From Runella sp. MFBS21 (GTDB taxonomy: Bacteria > Bacteroidota > Bacteroidia > Cytophagales > Spirosomataceae): a DNA stretch of 64,000 nucleotides. The notes beneath the pieces were generated by a model that worked only from the letters and a program-made list of their open reading frames with translations, had not been told where the DNA came from and made no database searches. The stretch is taken from assembly GCF_029433105.1 (NCBI RefSeq), contig NZ_JARNTW010000021.1:56144-120143 (forward strand). Direction: 5' to 3'. Below, in pieces: positions 1 to 7,697 of the stretch. Both the position numbers and the translations under genes were made by a program. The number at the start of each line of letters is the position of its first letter. Position 1 is the stretch's first letter.

Positions 1-1
1 T

Positions 2-472
2 ACGGTCTGGGCAATGCTTGAATTTTACCCAACTGATGTACCCAAAGTCAAAGTAGGTCAGTCGGTGATGATTATGTTGGAAAACAACGAAGAAAACCAG
101 TTTTTCGGTAAAGTAAACTACCTCGAACCCATGATTTCGGCCACCAATCGCAATCCACAGGCAAGGGTATATCTGAGCAATCCAAATGGCAAATTGAAAA
201 TCGGTTCATTGGTCAATGCCTCTATCAATGCTGGCAGTCAAGCTGCATTATGGGTGCCGACGACTGCCTTACTTGATATGGGCAGAACCAAAACCGCATT
301 TGTGCAGGAAAAGGGAGCGTTCCGCTCCCGTACGGTCAAAACAGGCTTACAACAAGGGAACTGGATTCAGATACTATCTGGACTTTCGGGCCAAGAAACG
401 ATTGCTGAAAACGCCCAATTCCTTATGGACAGCGAAAGCTTTGTAAAATCTAACGAACTCTCAATGCAATGA
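2..472 (+). CDS. RND efflux periplasmic adaptor (CusB-like), C-terminal fragment
   Basis: The reading frame is open to the first base of the window, so the gene starts upstream and only the last ~157 residues are seen; the first ATG at 14 is internal. The residues VWAMLEFYPTDVPKVKVGQ at the left edge resemble the beta-barrel domain of CusB/CzcB-type membrane-fusion proteins, and the rest matches the membrane-proximal domain (WVPTTALLDMG, then a short C-terminal tail). Such adaptors link an inner-membrane RND pump to an outer-membrane channel to export Cu, Ag, Zn, Co or Cd. The stop codon overlaps the next adaptor gene (ATGA), which implies translational coupling. The pump itself is presumably upstream, outside the window. 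The metal cannot be assigned. Confidence 0.85.
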   Translation, partial: TVWAMLEFYPTDVPKVKVGQSVMIMLENNEENQFFGKVNYLEPMISATNRNPQARVYLSNPNGKLKIGSLVNASINAGSQAALWVPTTALLDMGRTKTAFVQEKGAFRSRTVKTGLQQGNWIQILSGLSGQETIAENAQFLMDSESFVKSNELSMQ

Positions 473-1677
473 AAAGACGAGCATTTATCAATACCGCAGG
501 TTTAATGGGGCTAACGGTGCTTTGGGAATCGTGCAAACCTAAAAGTGCCGAAAAAGTACCTGACAATGTATTTTATACCTGCTCAATGGACCCACAGGTG
601 ATGGAAAAGAAGCCTGGTACCTGCCCGATTTGCAAGATGGCTTTGACCAAAATTGTCATTGACCCCAACATGAAAAATCAGGGCTTAAAACTAAGTGACC
701 AACAAAAACAACTGGCAAACGTACAGGTAGAAACGGTAGCCCTGCGGCCACTCGGTGAAGAAATTACGCTGGCGGCCATGCTCACCGAAAACAAAGACAA
801 ACTCTCAACCGTCACGGCTCGGATACCTGGGCGTATTGAAAGGCTGTTGATACGCAACGTAGGCGAATTTGTACGAGTCGGACAACCCATTTACGATATA
901 TACAGCGAAGAACTCTCGGCTTCGCAAAGGGATTTCTTGATTGCTTCGCAAAAACAGAAAGTGCTGAAAGACACAGACATCAACTTTAAACAATTAGTTG
1001 AAGCTGCCAAGAATAAATTGGTACTCTGGGGAATGACCGATGCCCAAATTGCTGAATTGGAGAAGTCAGAACAACCCAACAACAAGCTAACCGTGAACAG
1101 CAAATATGCAGGTGTAGTGAGTGAAGTTCTTGCCGAAGAGGGTTCATACCTCAGCGAAGGCAGCACCGTCTTGAAGCTCTCCGACCTGAGTATGCTATGG
1201 GCAGAGGCACAATTGTACGTCACCGAATTGCCATTTCTCAATCAAACAAAGGAAGCCCTTGTGGAGATTCCGTACTATGCTGACCGCATCATTAAGGGGC
1301 GGGTTAATTTTGTCAATCCTGAGTTGATGCCTTCGAGTAAAATCGTCACAATTCGGGTGGACATTCCAAATGGAAAACGAGAGTACCAGACAGGTATGCA
1401 AGCCTACATCACCCTGAAAGGCAAGGTAAAAAATACCATAGCTGTACCCACTAACGCTCTTATTCAGGACACCAACGGCGTTACGGTCTGGTTAGAAAAC
1501 GCTGACGGTGCTTTTGAAAGCCGCATGGTGAGCGTCGGCACGACCAACAAAGACTATACCGAAATCACCGAAGGCTTGCGAGCAGGTGAAAAGGTTGTGG
1601 TGTCGGGAGCGTATTTGCTCAACAGCGAATACATTTTCAAAAAAGGCAGCAACCCAATGGAAGGGCACGTAATGTAA
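469..1677 (+). CDS. RND efflux periplasmic adaptor with N-terminal heavy-metal-binding motif
   Basis: 402 residues. The N terminus begins MKRRAFI (twin-arginine-like) with a hydrophobic stretch to Cys22, so it may be exported as a lipoprotein, although the residues before Cys22 are not a canonical lipobox. Residues ~35-60 carry the YTCSMDP...PGTCPICKMAL motif (Cys38, Met40, Cys52, Cys55, Met57), the heavy-metal-binding domain seen at the start of many CusB proteins. The lipoyl/hairpin, beta-barrel and membrane-proximal domains of a membrane-fusion protein follow. It overlaps the preceding adaptor by 4 nt, so two CusB-type adaptors sit in tandem. By family role it should capture periplasmic metal and deliver it to a CusA-type pump. 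Copper/silver is the likeliest cargo, by inference from the Met/Cys motif. Confidence 0.9.
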   Translation: MKRRAFINTAGLMGLTVLWESCKPKSAEKVPDNVFYTCSMDPQVMEKKPGTCPICKMALTKIVIDPNMKNQGLKLSDQQKQLANVQVETVALRPLGEEITLAAMLTENKDKLSTVTARIPGRIERLLIRNVGEFVRVGQPIYDIYSEELSASQRDFLIASQKQKVLKDTDINFKQLVEAAKNKLVLWGMTDAQIAELEKSEQPNNKLTVNSKYAGVVSEVLAEEGSYLSEGSTVLKLSDLSMLWAEAQLYVTELPFLNQTKEALVEIPYYADRIIKGRVNFVNPELMPSSKIVTIRVDIPNGKREYQTGMQAYITLKGKVKNTIAVPTNALIQDTNGVTVWLENADGAFESRMVSVGTTNKDYTEITEGLRAGEKVVVSGAYLLNSEYIFKKGSNPMEGHVM

Positions 1678-1842
1678 GATAGATGAAAGCATGTTGTCAA
1701 ACAGGAAATGAGCCCCCTCAAAAGTGGAAAAAGTATCTCAAATGGATGATTATTATCATTTATAGGAGGGCTGGTTCTATTTGTAACTTTCCAGAAGTGA
1801 ACCAATTTTTAAAATTTTAATTAACAATCAATTTCAATCAAA

Positions 1843-2310
1843 ATGAAAACAAACCAATTATTCCGAATCGGGGCTTTTATCGCCCTATTGTCTATTGTAT
1901 CAACATTTGCCTTTGCCCAATCCAATTACAAACATCCTTTTAGTATTGGTAAAGATGGTAAGGTTACGGACAGCAAAGGCACAAGTGTGGGGCTGGTAAC
2001 CAAGGACCAAATCATCAAAGACCATGAGGGACATAAAATTGCCTTTGTGGATGGAGAGGGTAACTTGATAGATGCCAAGACCAACAAAAAAATGGGTAGT
2101 ATGGGAAAAGATGGAAAAAGCTATTACAATGCCAAGGGAGAGTTAGAATTTACCATCAAGGATAATCCCGACGAAACTTGTGACATTATAGATGCCAAGG
2201 GAAAAGTAATTGGAAACGTCCATGATAGCTTAAAAGGTGTTGCCTGCGCTATCCACTGCTTCCAAAACGGTATGGGTAAGAAAGCCGATGGCAGCCACAT
2301 GAAACACTAA
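1843..2310 (+). CDS. Secreted small repeat protein, unrecognised
   Basis: 155 residues with a clear signal peptide (hydrophobic residues ~9-24, ending AFAQ). I do not recognise the family. The mature part is built from short beta-like repeats ending in D(S/A)K(G/T)xxxG: DSKGTSVG, DAKTNKKMG and DAKGKVIG, with GKDGK motifs between them. The C terminus has three cysteines (one in DETCD, two in GVACAIHC) and ends GSHMKH, which could bind a metal or form a disulfide. It follows the adaptor genes after a 165-nt gap and precedes a DUF3347 lipoprotein. The context suggests a periplasmic or surface accessory of the metal-resistance cluster, but that is inference. Confidence 0.7.
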   Translation: MKTNQLFRIGAFIALLSIVSTFAFAQSNYKHPFSIGKDGKVTDSKGTSVGLVTKDQIIKDHEGHKIAFVDGEGNLIDAKTNKKMGSMGKDGKSYYNAKGELEFTIKDNPDETCDIIDAKGKVIGNVHDSLKGVACAIHCFQNGMGKKADGSHMKH

Positions 2311-2338
2311 TTTTTTGTATTCAATTGACTCCAACCCG

Positions 2339-2370
2339 CCATCCTAAAATACGCTTGTATTTTAGGATGG
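2339..2370. terminator. Perfect 14-bp hairpin between genes
   Basis: Arms CCATCCTAAAATAC and GTATTTTAGGATGG are perfect complements around the loop GCTT. It lies 29 nt after the stop of the secreted repeat protein and just before the DUF3347 gene. No T-run follows, so it may act as an mRNA stabiliser or processing signal rather than a simple rho-independent terminator. Confidence 0.6.
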
Positions 2371-2386
2371 CACAAAACCTACAAAA

Positions 2387-2953
2387 ATGGAAACCCTAAT
2401 CGCACTCTCCTTAATCAGTGTGGCTTTATTATCATCTTGCAACAACCAAACGAAAGAACAAAAAGAAGTTGCTAATGAAACTATTGCAGCGACCACACCC
2501 GAAACCACAACAGACGAAAAAGCATCTGTACAAAAATTCGTTGCTGGCTATTTGGATTTAAAAAATGCACTGGCAAACGACAATGCCATTGATGCAGAAT
2601 CAGCGGCAAATGCAATGATGGCCACGATGAGCGGTTTAGATGAATCGGGTTTTACGGCTAATCAAAAGAAAGTATATGATGCCGTAAAAGAAGATGCCAG
2701 AGAGAACGTCGAACACATTGCCGAAAATGCCAAAGATATAGACCACCAACGAGAACATTTTGAGATGCTGAGTGGGGATATATACGATTTGGTAAAGGCC
2801 TTCGGAAGCGAAAAGCCACTCTATAAGGACTATTGCCCCATGTACAATAACAAAAACGGGGCGTTTTGGTTAAGCGAAACCAAAGAAATCAAAAATCCTT
2901 ACATGGGTAAATTGATGTCGTCTTGTGGAAAGGTGCAAGAAGAAATAAAGTAG
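2387..2953 (+). CDS. DUF3347 domain lipoprotein
   Basis: 188 residues. The N terminus has a lipoprotein signal (LLSSC, lipidated Cys18) followed by a low-complexity Thr/Glu linker. The rest matches DUF3347: a helical segment with KNALANDNAIDAESAANAM, then the typical end with YCPM, a WLSETKEIKNPYMG stretch and SSCG. The domain is common beside CusB/CopB genes in Bacteroidota and is thought to be a periplasmic copper-related binding domain; the Cys-Pro-Met and the final Cys are candidate ligands. A paralogue lies at 6458-6931. The next gene starts 8 nt downstream, so they are co-transcribed. Confidence 0.88.
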   Translation: METLIALSLISVALLSSCNNQTKEQKEVANETIAATTPETTTDEKASVQKFVAGYLDLKNALANDNAIDAESAANAMMATMSGLDESGFTANQKKVYDAVKEDARENVEHIAENAKDIDHQREHFEMLSGDIYDLVKAFGSEKPLYKDYCPMYNNKNGAFWLSETKEIKNPYMGKLMSSCGKVQEEIK

Positions 2954-2961
2954 CCACACAC

Positions 2962-3408
2962 GTGAAGACTTCTAAGAAAATAGTAGTAGGGCTATTTATC
3001 ATTTTGGTAGGCATACAGTTCATACGACCTGACTCCAATAATGATAATCGTGTCATGGCTACCGATTTTATTAAAACCTATGAAGTACCAACTCAAATAG
3101 GTAGTGTTCTTAGAAGATCTTGCTATGATTGCCATAGCAACAACACCGAATATCCGTGGTATTCATCCATACAACCGATGGGTTGGCTAATAAACAAGCA
3201 CATCAGCGAGGGCAAAAAGAATTTGAATTTCAGTGAGTTTGGGACTTACTCTCAAAGAAAACAAGTCAGTAAGTTGAAATCTATCGCAAAACAAATAGAG
3301 CAAAACAAAATGCCTCTGCCATCTTATACCATGATTCACCAGAATGCCATACTTACCTCAAACGAAAAAAGTCTAATAGTAACTTTTGTAAACAACTTGA
3401 CCCAATGA
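2962..3408 (+). CDS. Haem-binding domain protein (single CxxCH c-type cytochrome)
   Basis: 148 residues from a GTG start at 2962, chosen because it lies 8 nt after the preceding stop and begins directly at the basic/hydrophobic anchor (VKTSKKIVVGLFIILVG); an ATG at 2923 would overlap the upstream gene. One N-terminal membrane anchor (~residues 6-20) is followed by CYDCH (Cys54, Cys57, His58), the covalent haem-c motif, then SNNTEYPWYSSIQPMGW, a hallmark of the Bacteroidota haem-binding domain family. It is predicted to be membrane-anchored facing the periplasm. It overlaps the DUF2911 gene by 4 nt (ATGA). A role in periplasmic electron transfer, perhaps metal redox, is inferred from context only. 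Confidence 0.85.
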   Translation: MKTSKKIVVGLFIILVGIQFIRPDSNNDNRVMATDFIKTYEVPTQIGSVLRRSCYDCHSNNTEYPWYSSIQPMGWLINKHISEGKKNLNFSEFGTYSQRKQVSKLKSIAKQIEQNKMPLPSYTMIHQNAILTSNEKSLIVTFVNNLTQ

Positions 3409-4271
3409 AAAAACCACTTATTCTCGCACTTTTAGCAGCAAGCCTTTCGGCGAATGCCCAATTAAACTTTCCCCCAGCCAGCCCCGAAGCACATTTTACT
3501 CAACAGGTGGGGTTTTCTCGAATTACAGTCAAATACGAACGTCCTTTGGCTCGTGGGCGCAAAATCATGGGCGGTTTAGTCCCCTATAACGGCGAACTCT
3601 GGCGAACAGGTGCAGGCGATTGTTCAACCATTAAATTTAGTGAAGACCTTACTATGGGTGGCCAAAAAGTACCCGCAGGAAACTACTCGCTTTTCTCAAT
3701 CCCCGCTGCGGATGAATGGACAATTGTACTGAATCGTGATACGACCATGCACGGTACAGGTGGGTACGACCAAGCAAAAGATTTGGTACGATTCAAAGCA
3801 AAACCTGAAACAACGAATCGTTTTTATGAAGCCTTTACAATTGAAATACAGGATATTGTTAAAAACAACGCCAACCTGTATTTGACTTGGGAAAATACTT
3901 CGGTGAAAATTCCGATTCAGACGACTGCCGATGAGAAAATCATGGCCGACATCAAGAAGAAAATTGTAGATGAAAAAGGCACTCGCCCTATGCTCTTATT
4001 TCAAGCGGCTAACTATTACTATGAAAATGATAAGGACATAAATCAGGCATTGACATGGATTCAGCAAACCACGGCGCAAGAAGCCAAAGCTAATTTTTTA
4101 TTGACCCAAGCCCGAATCCAGATGAAAGCTGGCAAACACAGCGAGGCCATAGAATCCGCAAAAAAATCGGCAGAAGTAGCTCGGGCTGATAAAAACGAAG
4201 CTGCTGCCAAAATCGCTGAGGCGTTTATTGCCGATATGAATAAAATGCACGGTGGAGCCAATGGAGCATAA
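3405..4271 (+). CDS. DUF2911 domain secreted protein
   Basis: 288 residues with a signal peptide ending SANAQ (~residue 19). The core is DUF2911: PPASPEAHFTQQVGFSRITVKYERPLARGRKIMG, LVPYNGELWRTGAG and VPAGNYSLFSIP (each part quoted from separate positions between residues 22 and 110). The C-terminal ~110 residues form a tetratricopeptide-like helical tail (KANFLLTQARIQMKAGKHSEA). The biochemical role of DUF2911 is unknown. Translation is coupled to the upstream haem protein by a 4-nt overlap. Its place in the metal-resistance operon suggests an envelope function. Confidence 0.88.
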   Translation: MKKPLILALLAASLSANAQLNFPPASPEAHFTQQVGFSRITVKYERPLARGRKIMGGLVPYNGELWRTGAGDCSTIKFSEDLTMGGQKVPAGNYSLFSIPAADEWTIVLNRDTTMHGTGGYDQAKDLVRFKAKPETTNRFYEAFTIEIQDIVKNNANLYLTWENTSVKIPIQTTADEKIMADIKKKIVDEKGTRPMLLFQAANYYYENDKDINQALTWIQQTTAQEAKANFLLTQARIQMKAGKHSEAIESAKKSAEVARADKNEAAAKIAEAFIADMNKMHGGANGA

Positions 4272-4292
4272 ACACTAAAACCGATTGTTTCT

Positions 4293-4940
4293 ATGAGCGA
4301 CACCACCTACATCCCTGCCCTACGATTCAACTGGTTGACGAAAGTATATGACCCGTTGATTCAATGGACAATGCCCGAAAAGCAGTTTAAAAATGACCTA
4401 ATCCGAGAAGCAGGTATCGAAACAGAATTCCATGTCCTTGACTTTGGCTGTGGAACAGCTACGCTTTCGATGATGACTAAATCAAAACACCCTTCGGCAT
4501 TTGTCACAGGTGTGGATGTAGATGCAGAAGTACTGGCAATTGCCCAGCATAAATTACGAAATTTCCCATATCCTATTCGCCTTGATCAATATGACGGCAT
4601 GAAACTACCTTATCCCGATGAAACATTTGACCGAGTGATTTCGAGCTTAGTATTTCATCACCTCACCCCCATTCAGAAAGCAAAAGCCTTACAAGACATC
4701 AAACGAGTATTGAAATTCGATGGTGAGCTATTTATAGCAGATTGGGGAAAAGCCGAAAACAGCCTAATGAGAGGGTTATTTTATGGTGTGCAATTGTTAG
4801 ACGGTTTCAAAACCACCCGTGACAATGTAGCAGGTTTGATGCCTTCTTACCTACTCGAAGCTGGTTTTTTAAGTGCCAAAGTGTTGAAAAAATACCGCAC
4901 TGCATTTGGAACATTAGAACTATTTAGAGCTAAGAAATGA
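4293..4940 (+). CDS. Class I SAM-dependent methyltransferase
   Basis: 215 residues. Motif I, VLDFGCGTAT (~residues 48-57), and the acidic residue of motif II in GVDVD give the SAM-binding Rossmann fold. SSLVFHHL and LKFDGELFIADWG match later motifs of UbiE/Methyltransf_11-type enzymes. The cysteines needed by ArsM arsenite methyltransferases are absent, so arsenic methylation is not supported. The substrate is unknown. It sits between DUF2911 and the GDCCVxC gene in the same + strand operon (21 nt and 4 nt gaps). Confidence 0.85.
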   Translation: MSDTTYIPALRFNWLTKVYDPLIQWTMPEKQFKNDLIREAGIETEFHVLDFGCGTATLSMMTKSKHPSAFVTGVDVDAEVLAIAQHKLRNFPYPIRLDQYDGMKLPYPDETFDRVISSLVFHHLTPIQKAKALQDIKRVLKFDGELFIADWGKAENSLMRGLFYGVQLLDGFKTTRDNVAGLMPSYLLEAGFLSAKVLKKYRTAFGTLELFRAKK

Positions 4941-4944
4941 ACCT

Positions 4945-5157
4945 ATGATGGCAGCTATCATTTTACAATCCGAAGTAACTTGCCCAAACTGTGGTCATCA
5001 AAAAACAGAAACTATGCCCACAGATGCTTGTCAATTCTTTTATGAATGTGAGAAGTGTAAAACTATTTTGAAGCCCAAAAATGGCGATTGTTGTGTTTAT
5101 TGCAGTTATGGCGATACACCTTGTCCACCTATTCAACAAAACCAAACTTGTTGCTGA
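4945..5157 (+). CDS. GDCCVxC domain protein
   Basis: 70 residues with 12 cysteines. Cys13-x2-Cys16 and Cys35-x2-Cys38 look like a zinc-ribbon, followed by [10 protein letters not shown] (residues 47-56), which defines the GDCCVxC family, and a terminal TCC. Homologues in other bacteria occur beside mercury or copper genes and some are selenoproteins; here both positions are ordinary Cys codons. It is a small cytoplasmic protein that may bind a soft metal. The stop overlaps the next start (TGATG), so the nuclease-like gene is translationally coupled. Confidence 0.82.
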   Translation: MMAAIILQSEVTCPNCGHQKTETMPTDACQFFYECEKCKTILKPKNGDCCVYCSYGDTPCPPIQQNQTCC

Positions 5158-6407
5158 TGAACACCAACCTGAGCCATATCATCAACCAATACAAGTCCGA
5201 TCAAGAATCGGTGTATAACACATGGTTCATCAACAACGAAGAACGTCTGAAAGCCTTTCGTTCTATTCGGCGAGGTGTACAGCAAATCGTGGCCGACATC
5301 AAGCAAGGCAAGTTTCCTAATGATTTCAGAGGGTCTTCGCTCGAATTTGTATTGAACTGCATTACTGAACAAAAACAGGTTTTTGAGGGGGCTTCACACC
5401 CATTTTATTGGAAACCCAAGCTCAGAATACCAGACATTTACGAAAATCAAGACCACAAAAAAGCCTTTGGGCAATTTCTGGAAAACTGCCTCAATGCCAC
5501 CAAAGAAGAACAGCTGCTTCGAGAAATCATTCGCTTAGATGAACTCAAAATCAAAGGTTTGGGGCCTTCTGTGGCTAATATTCTGTATTTCCTTCATCCC
5601 ACGTTTATTCCGCCGTTCAATACGGCTATTCTAAACGGCTTTAATTACTTGTTTAAAGACAAGAAAAAATTGGGTTCGTGGTCCGAGTTTCTGAAAATGC
5701 GAGAGGTGATGCTCAAAACCAACCAAGAATACCGAAATGAACTTTCGTCTGACTTGGGAGCTTTGGCTGGATTGCTTTTTGAAATTGGTACACAAAAAAT
5801 GATACTGGGCAACGACGAATACCTTTCTGCCGAAGAACGACAGAAGTTGGAAAAACTCATTGAAAAACGCCATCGTGAAGTCCAAACCGAGCGTCAGGAC
5901 GATAACCTGCACACCGAAATGCAGTACCATTTGCTTAAAATCGGTCAAGCATTGGGTTATGATGCTTTTCCTGCCACAAACGACCAATCAAGAAGTTACG
6001 ATGGACACAAGTTTTCATTCTTATGCCAAGCCGTTTTCCCATCCATTAAGTGTGATATCGAAACCCGCAACACCATTCGATTGATTGATGTGCTTTGGTT
6101 TGAGAAAGACACCGACAATGTACTGGCAGCGTTCGAGGTAGAAAAAAGTACCTCTATCTATTCTGGCATTCTACGTCTGAGCGATTTGTCGTATAGCATA
6201 GCCGACGGTGACGAAACGTTTTATTTAGTCGTACCAGACCATCGAGAGAAAGATGTATGTCTGCAATTGGCCCGCCCATCCGTCAAAAGCAACAACGTTC
6301 CTATCAAATACATTTTGTTCTCTGAACTTAGAAAAAACTGCGATGCGCTTTGTCGGTTTGGTGACAGCCACCGTATCATGGACAAAATTGCAAAAACTGT
6401 ATGTTAA
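5157..6407 (+). CDS. Putative nuclease-like protein (HhH-like motif, FEVEK C-terminal motif)
   Basis: 416 residues from ATG 5157, which overlaps the previous stop; an in-frame ATG at 5088 lies inside the upstream gene and is rejected. I do not recognise a named family with certainty. Around residues 125-145 there is a helix-hairpin-helix-like stretch ([19 protein letters not shown]). The C-terminal third contains IDVLWF then [18 protein letters not shown], an Asp...Glu-x-Glu-Lys pattern like that of restriction-endonuclease-fold proteins. No methyltransferase partner is adjacent, so a classical restriction-modification system is not supported. It could be a DNA repair or defence nuclease carried in the metal operon. 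Confidence 0.55.
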   Translation: MNTNLSHIINQYKSDQESVYNTWFINNEERLKAFRSIRRGVQQIVADIKQGKFPNDFRGSSLEFVLNCITEQKQVFEGASHPFYWKPKLRIPDIYENQDHKKAFGQFLENCLNATKEEQLLREIIRLDELKIKGLGPSVANILYFLHPTFIPPFNTAILNGFNYLFKDKKKLGSWSEFLKMREVMLKTNQEYRNELSSDLGALAGLLFEIGTQKMILGNDEYLSAEERQKLEKLIEKRHREVQTERQDDNLHTEMQYHLLKIGQALGYDAFPATNDQSRSYDGHKFSFLCQAVFPSIKCDIETRNTIRLIDVLWFEKDTDNVLAAFEVEKSTSIYSGILRLSDLSYSIADGDETFYLVVPDHREKDVCLQLARPSVKSNNVPIKYILFSELRKNCDALCRFGDSHRIMDKIAKTVC

Positions 6408-6457
6408 CTCTTTCACTTTCAATCTATTATTTTTTACCATCAAACAATTCAAACACA

Positions 6458-6931
6458 ATGAAAAAAACAATCGTTTTCGCATTTGCTCTTTTGATTTCGA
6501 GTGTAACATTTGCCCAACACGAAGGACACAATATGGCAGCAATGGGTGTTACTCCCGTACTGACAGCTTATTTTAAAGTCAAGAATGCTTTGGTAGCTTC
6601 TGATGCCAAAGCTGCTGCTTCCGAAGCCAAAACATTATCGGTTGCTCTAAAAAAGGCAGGTAAAATGGTAGGAGCTGATGCGCTCAAAGCCGCAGATGCC
6701 ATTACCAAAGCATCAAGTATTGATACCCAGCGAGCACAGCTTGGCTCATTAACTAATGCTGTTTATGCCGCAGCCAAAACCATGAAACCAAGCAGCCCCG
6801 TTTACTATGATTTTTGTCCGATGGCCAATGACAACAAAGGTGGCTATTGGTTAAGCGAAAAAAAGGAAATTGCCAATCCTTATTTTGGTGATATGATGCT
6901 CAAATGTGGTAAAGTCAAAGAAACGCTTTAA
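6458..6931 (+). CDS. DUF3347 domain secreted protein
   Basis: 157 residues from ATG 6458, where a clean signal peptide begins (MKKTIVFAFALLISSVTFAQ). The mature N terminus has HEGHNM, a Met/His motif suited to copper. The remainder is DUF3347, with FCPMANDNKGGYWLSEKKE and MMLKCGKVKETL matching the paralogue at 2387-2953. Unlike that lipoprotein, this copy appears soluble in the periplasm. It shares its last base with the start of the PepSY gene (TAATG), so the two are co-translated. Confidence 0.88.
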   Translation: MKKTIVFAFALLISSVTFAQHEGHNMAAMGVTPVLTAYFKVKNALVASDAKAAASEAKTLSVALKKAGKMVGADALKAADAITKASSIDTQRAQLGSLTNAVYAAAKTMKPSSPVYYDFCPMANDNKGGYWLSEKKEIANPYFGDMMLKCGKVKETL

Positions 6932-7692
6932 TGAAACGAGCGGAACTACACCGTACAATTCGCAAGAGTCACCGCTATCTGGGGGTGACTCTTGGTGTTC
7001 AATTCTTGTTTTGGACGTTGGGCGGGTTGTATTTTAGTTGGTCAGATTTAGACGATGTCCATGGTGACCACCAAAAAGCCCACATCCATCCCATAAGAGG
7101 CAATATTCAATTAGCTCCGCTCTCTGATGTTTTACAAAAGCTCAAAGCGAAGGATAGTGTTAATTTTATTTTCGATACCCACTTGGTTCAGATTTTGAGC
7201 GAACCCATCTATCAAATCATCTACTCCAAAGAACATGACCGAGGCAAAAAAATACAATTAGCCAATGCAGTTTCAGGCGAACTAAGACCTGCATTGAGCC
7301 GAACCGAAGCCACCCAAGTGGCTCAAAGCAGTTTTACTGATGAGGCAAAAGTAAAATCTGTGGAGTATCTGACTACTACCAATGGACATCACGAATACCG
7401 AAAAGAACCCTTACCCGCTTACGCCATTACTTTTGACCACCCCTCTAACACAACGGTTTATGTAAGCACCCAATTAGGCACTGTTCAGAAGTTCAGAAAC
7501 AACAAATGGCGAGTTTTCGATGTTTTGTGGATGCTCCACACCATGGATTACCAAACCCGTGACCATTTTGGCAATTGGGTGTTAAGAGCATTTTCTGTTT
7601 TAGGGCTTATAACTGTCTTCTCGGGATTTTGGTTGTTTTGGTTGAGTCGTAAAAAGAAAATCATAAAACCTTCTCCTGTGTCAAAACACTAA
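6931..7692 (+). CDS. PepSY-type two-TM membrane protein
   Basis: 253 residues. One membrane helix near residues 18-36 (YLGVTLGVQFLFWTLGGLYF) and one near 218-240 (VLGLITVFSGFWLFWL) flank a periplasmic domain with PepSY-like features (NAVSGELRPALSRTEATQVAQ). The loop after TM1 contains DDVHGDHQKAHIHP, a His-rich stretch, and the segment before TM2 carries LWMLHTMDY, the conserved His motif of PepSY-associated TM proteins. Related proteins act in iron or copper reduction and uptake. It lies between a DUF3347 protein and the CopB ATPase, with a 5-nt gap to the latter. Confidence 0.82.
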   Translation: MKRAELHRTIRKSHRYLGVTLGVQFLFWTLGGLYFSWSDLDDVHGDHQKAHIHPIRGNIQLAPLSDVLQKLKAKDSVNFIFDTHLVQILSEPIYQIIYSKEHDRGKKIQLANAVSGELRPALSRTEATQVAQSSFTDEAKVKSVEYLTTTNGHHEYRKEPLPAYAITFDHPSNTTVYVSTQLGTVQKFRNNKWRVFDVLWMLHTMDYQTRDHFGNWVLRAFSVLGLITVFSGFWLFWLSRKKKIIKPSPVSKH

Positions 7693-7697
7693 CAATT

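Noticed and set aside
4293..4940. Arsenite methyltransferase (ArsM)
   Set aside because: The characteristic cysteines are missing and no ars genes are adjacent.
5088..5157. Upstream ATG of the nuclease-like gene
   Set aside because: It lies within the GDCCVxC gene; ATG 5157 overlaps the previous stop as in a coupled operon.
5157..6407. Complete restriction-modification system
   Set aside because: No methyltransferase or specificity subunit accompanies the nuclease-like gene; the methyltransferase at 4293 is not a DNA methylase by its motifs.
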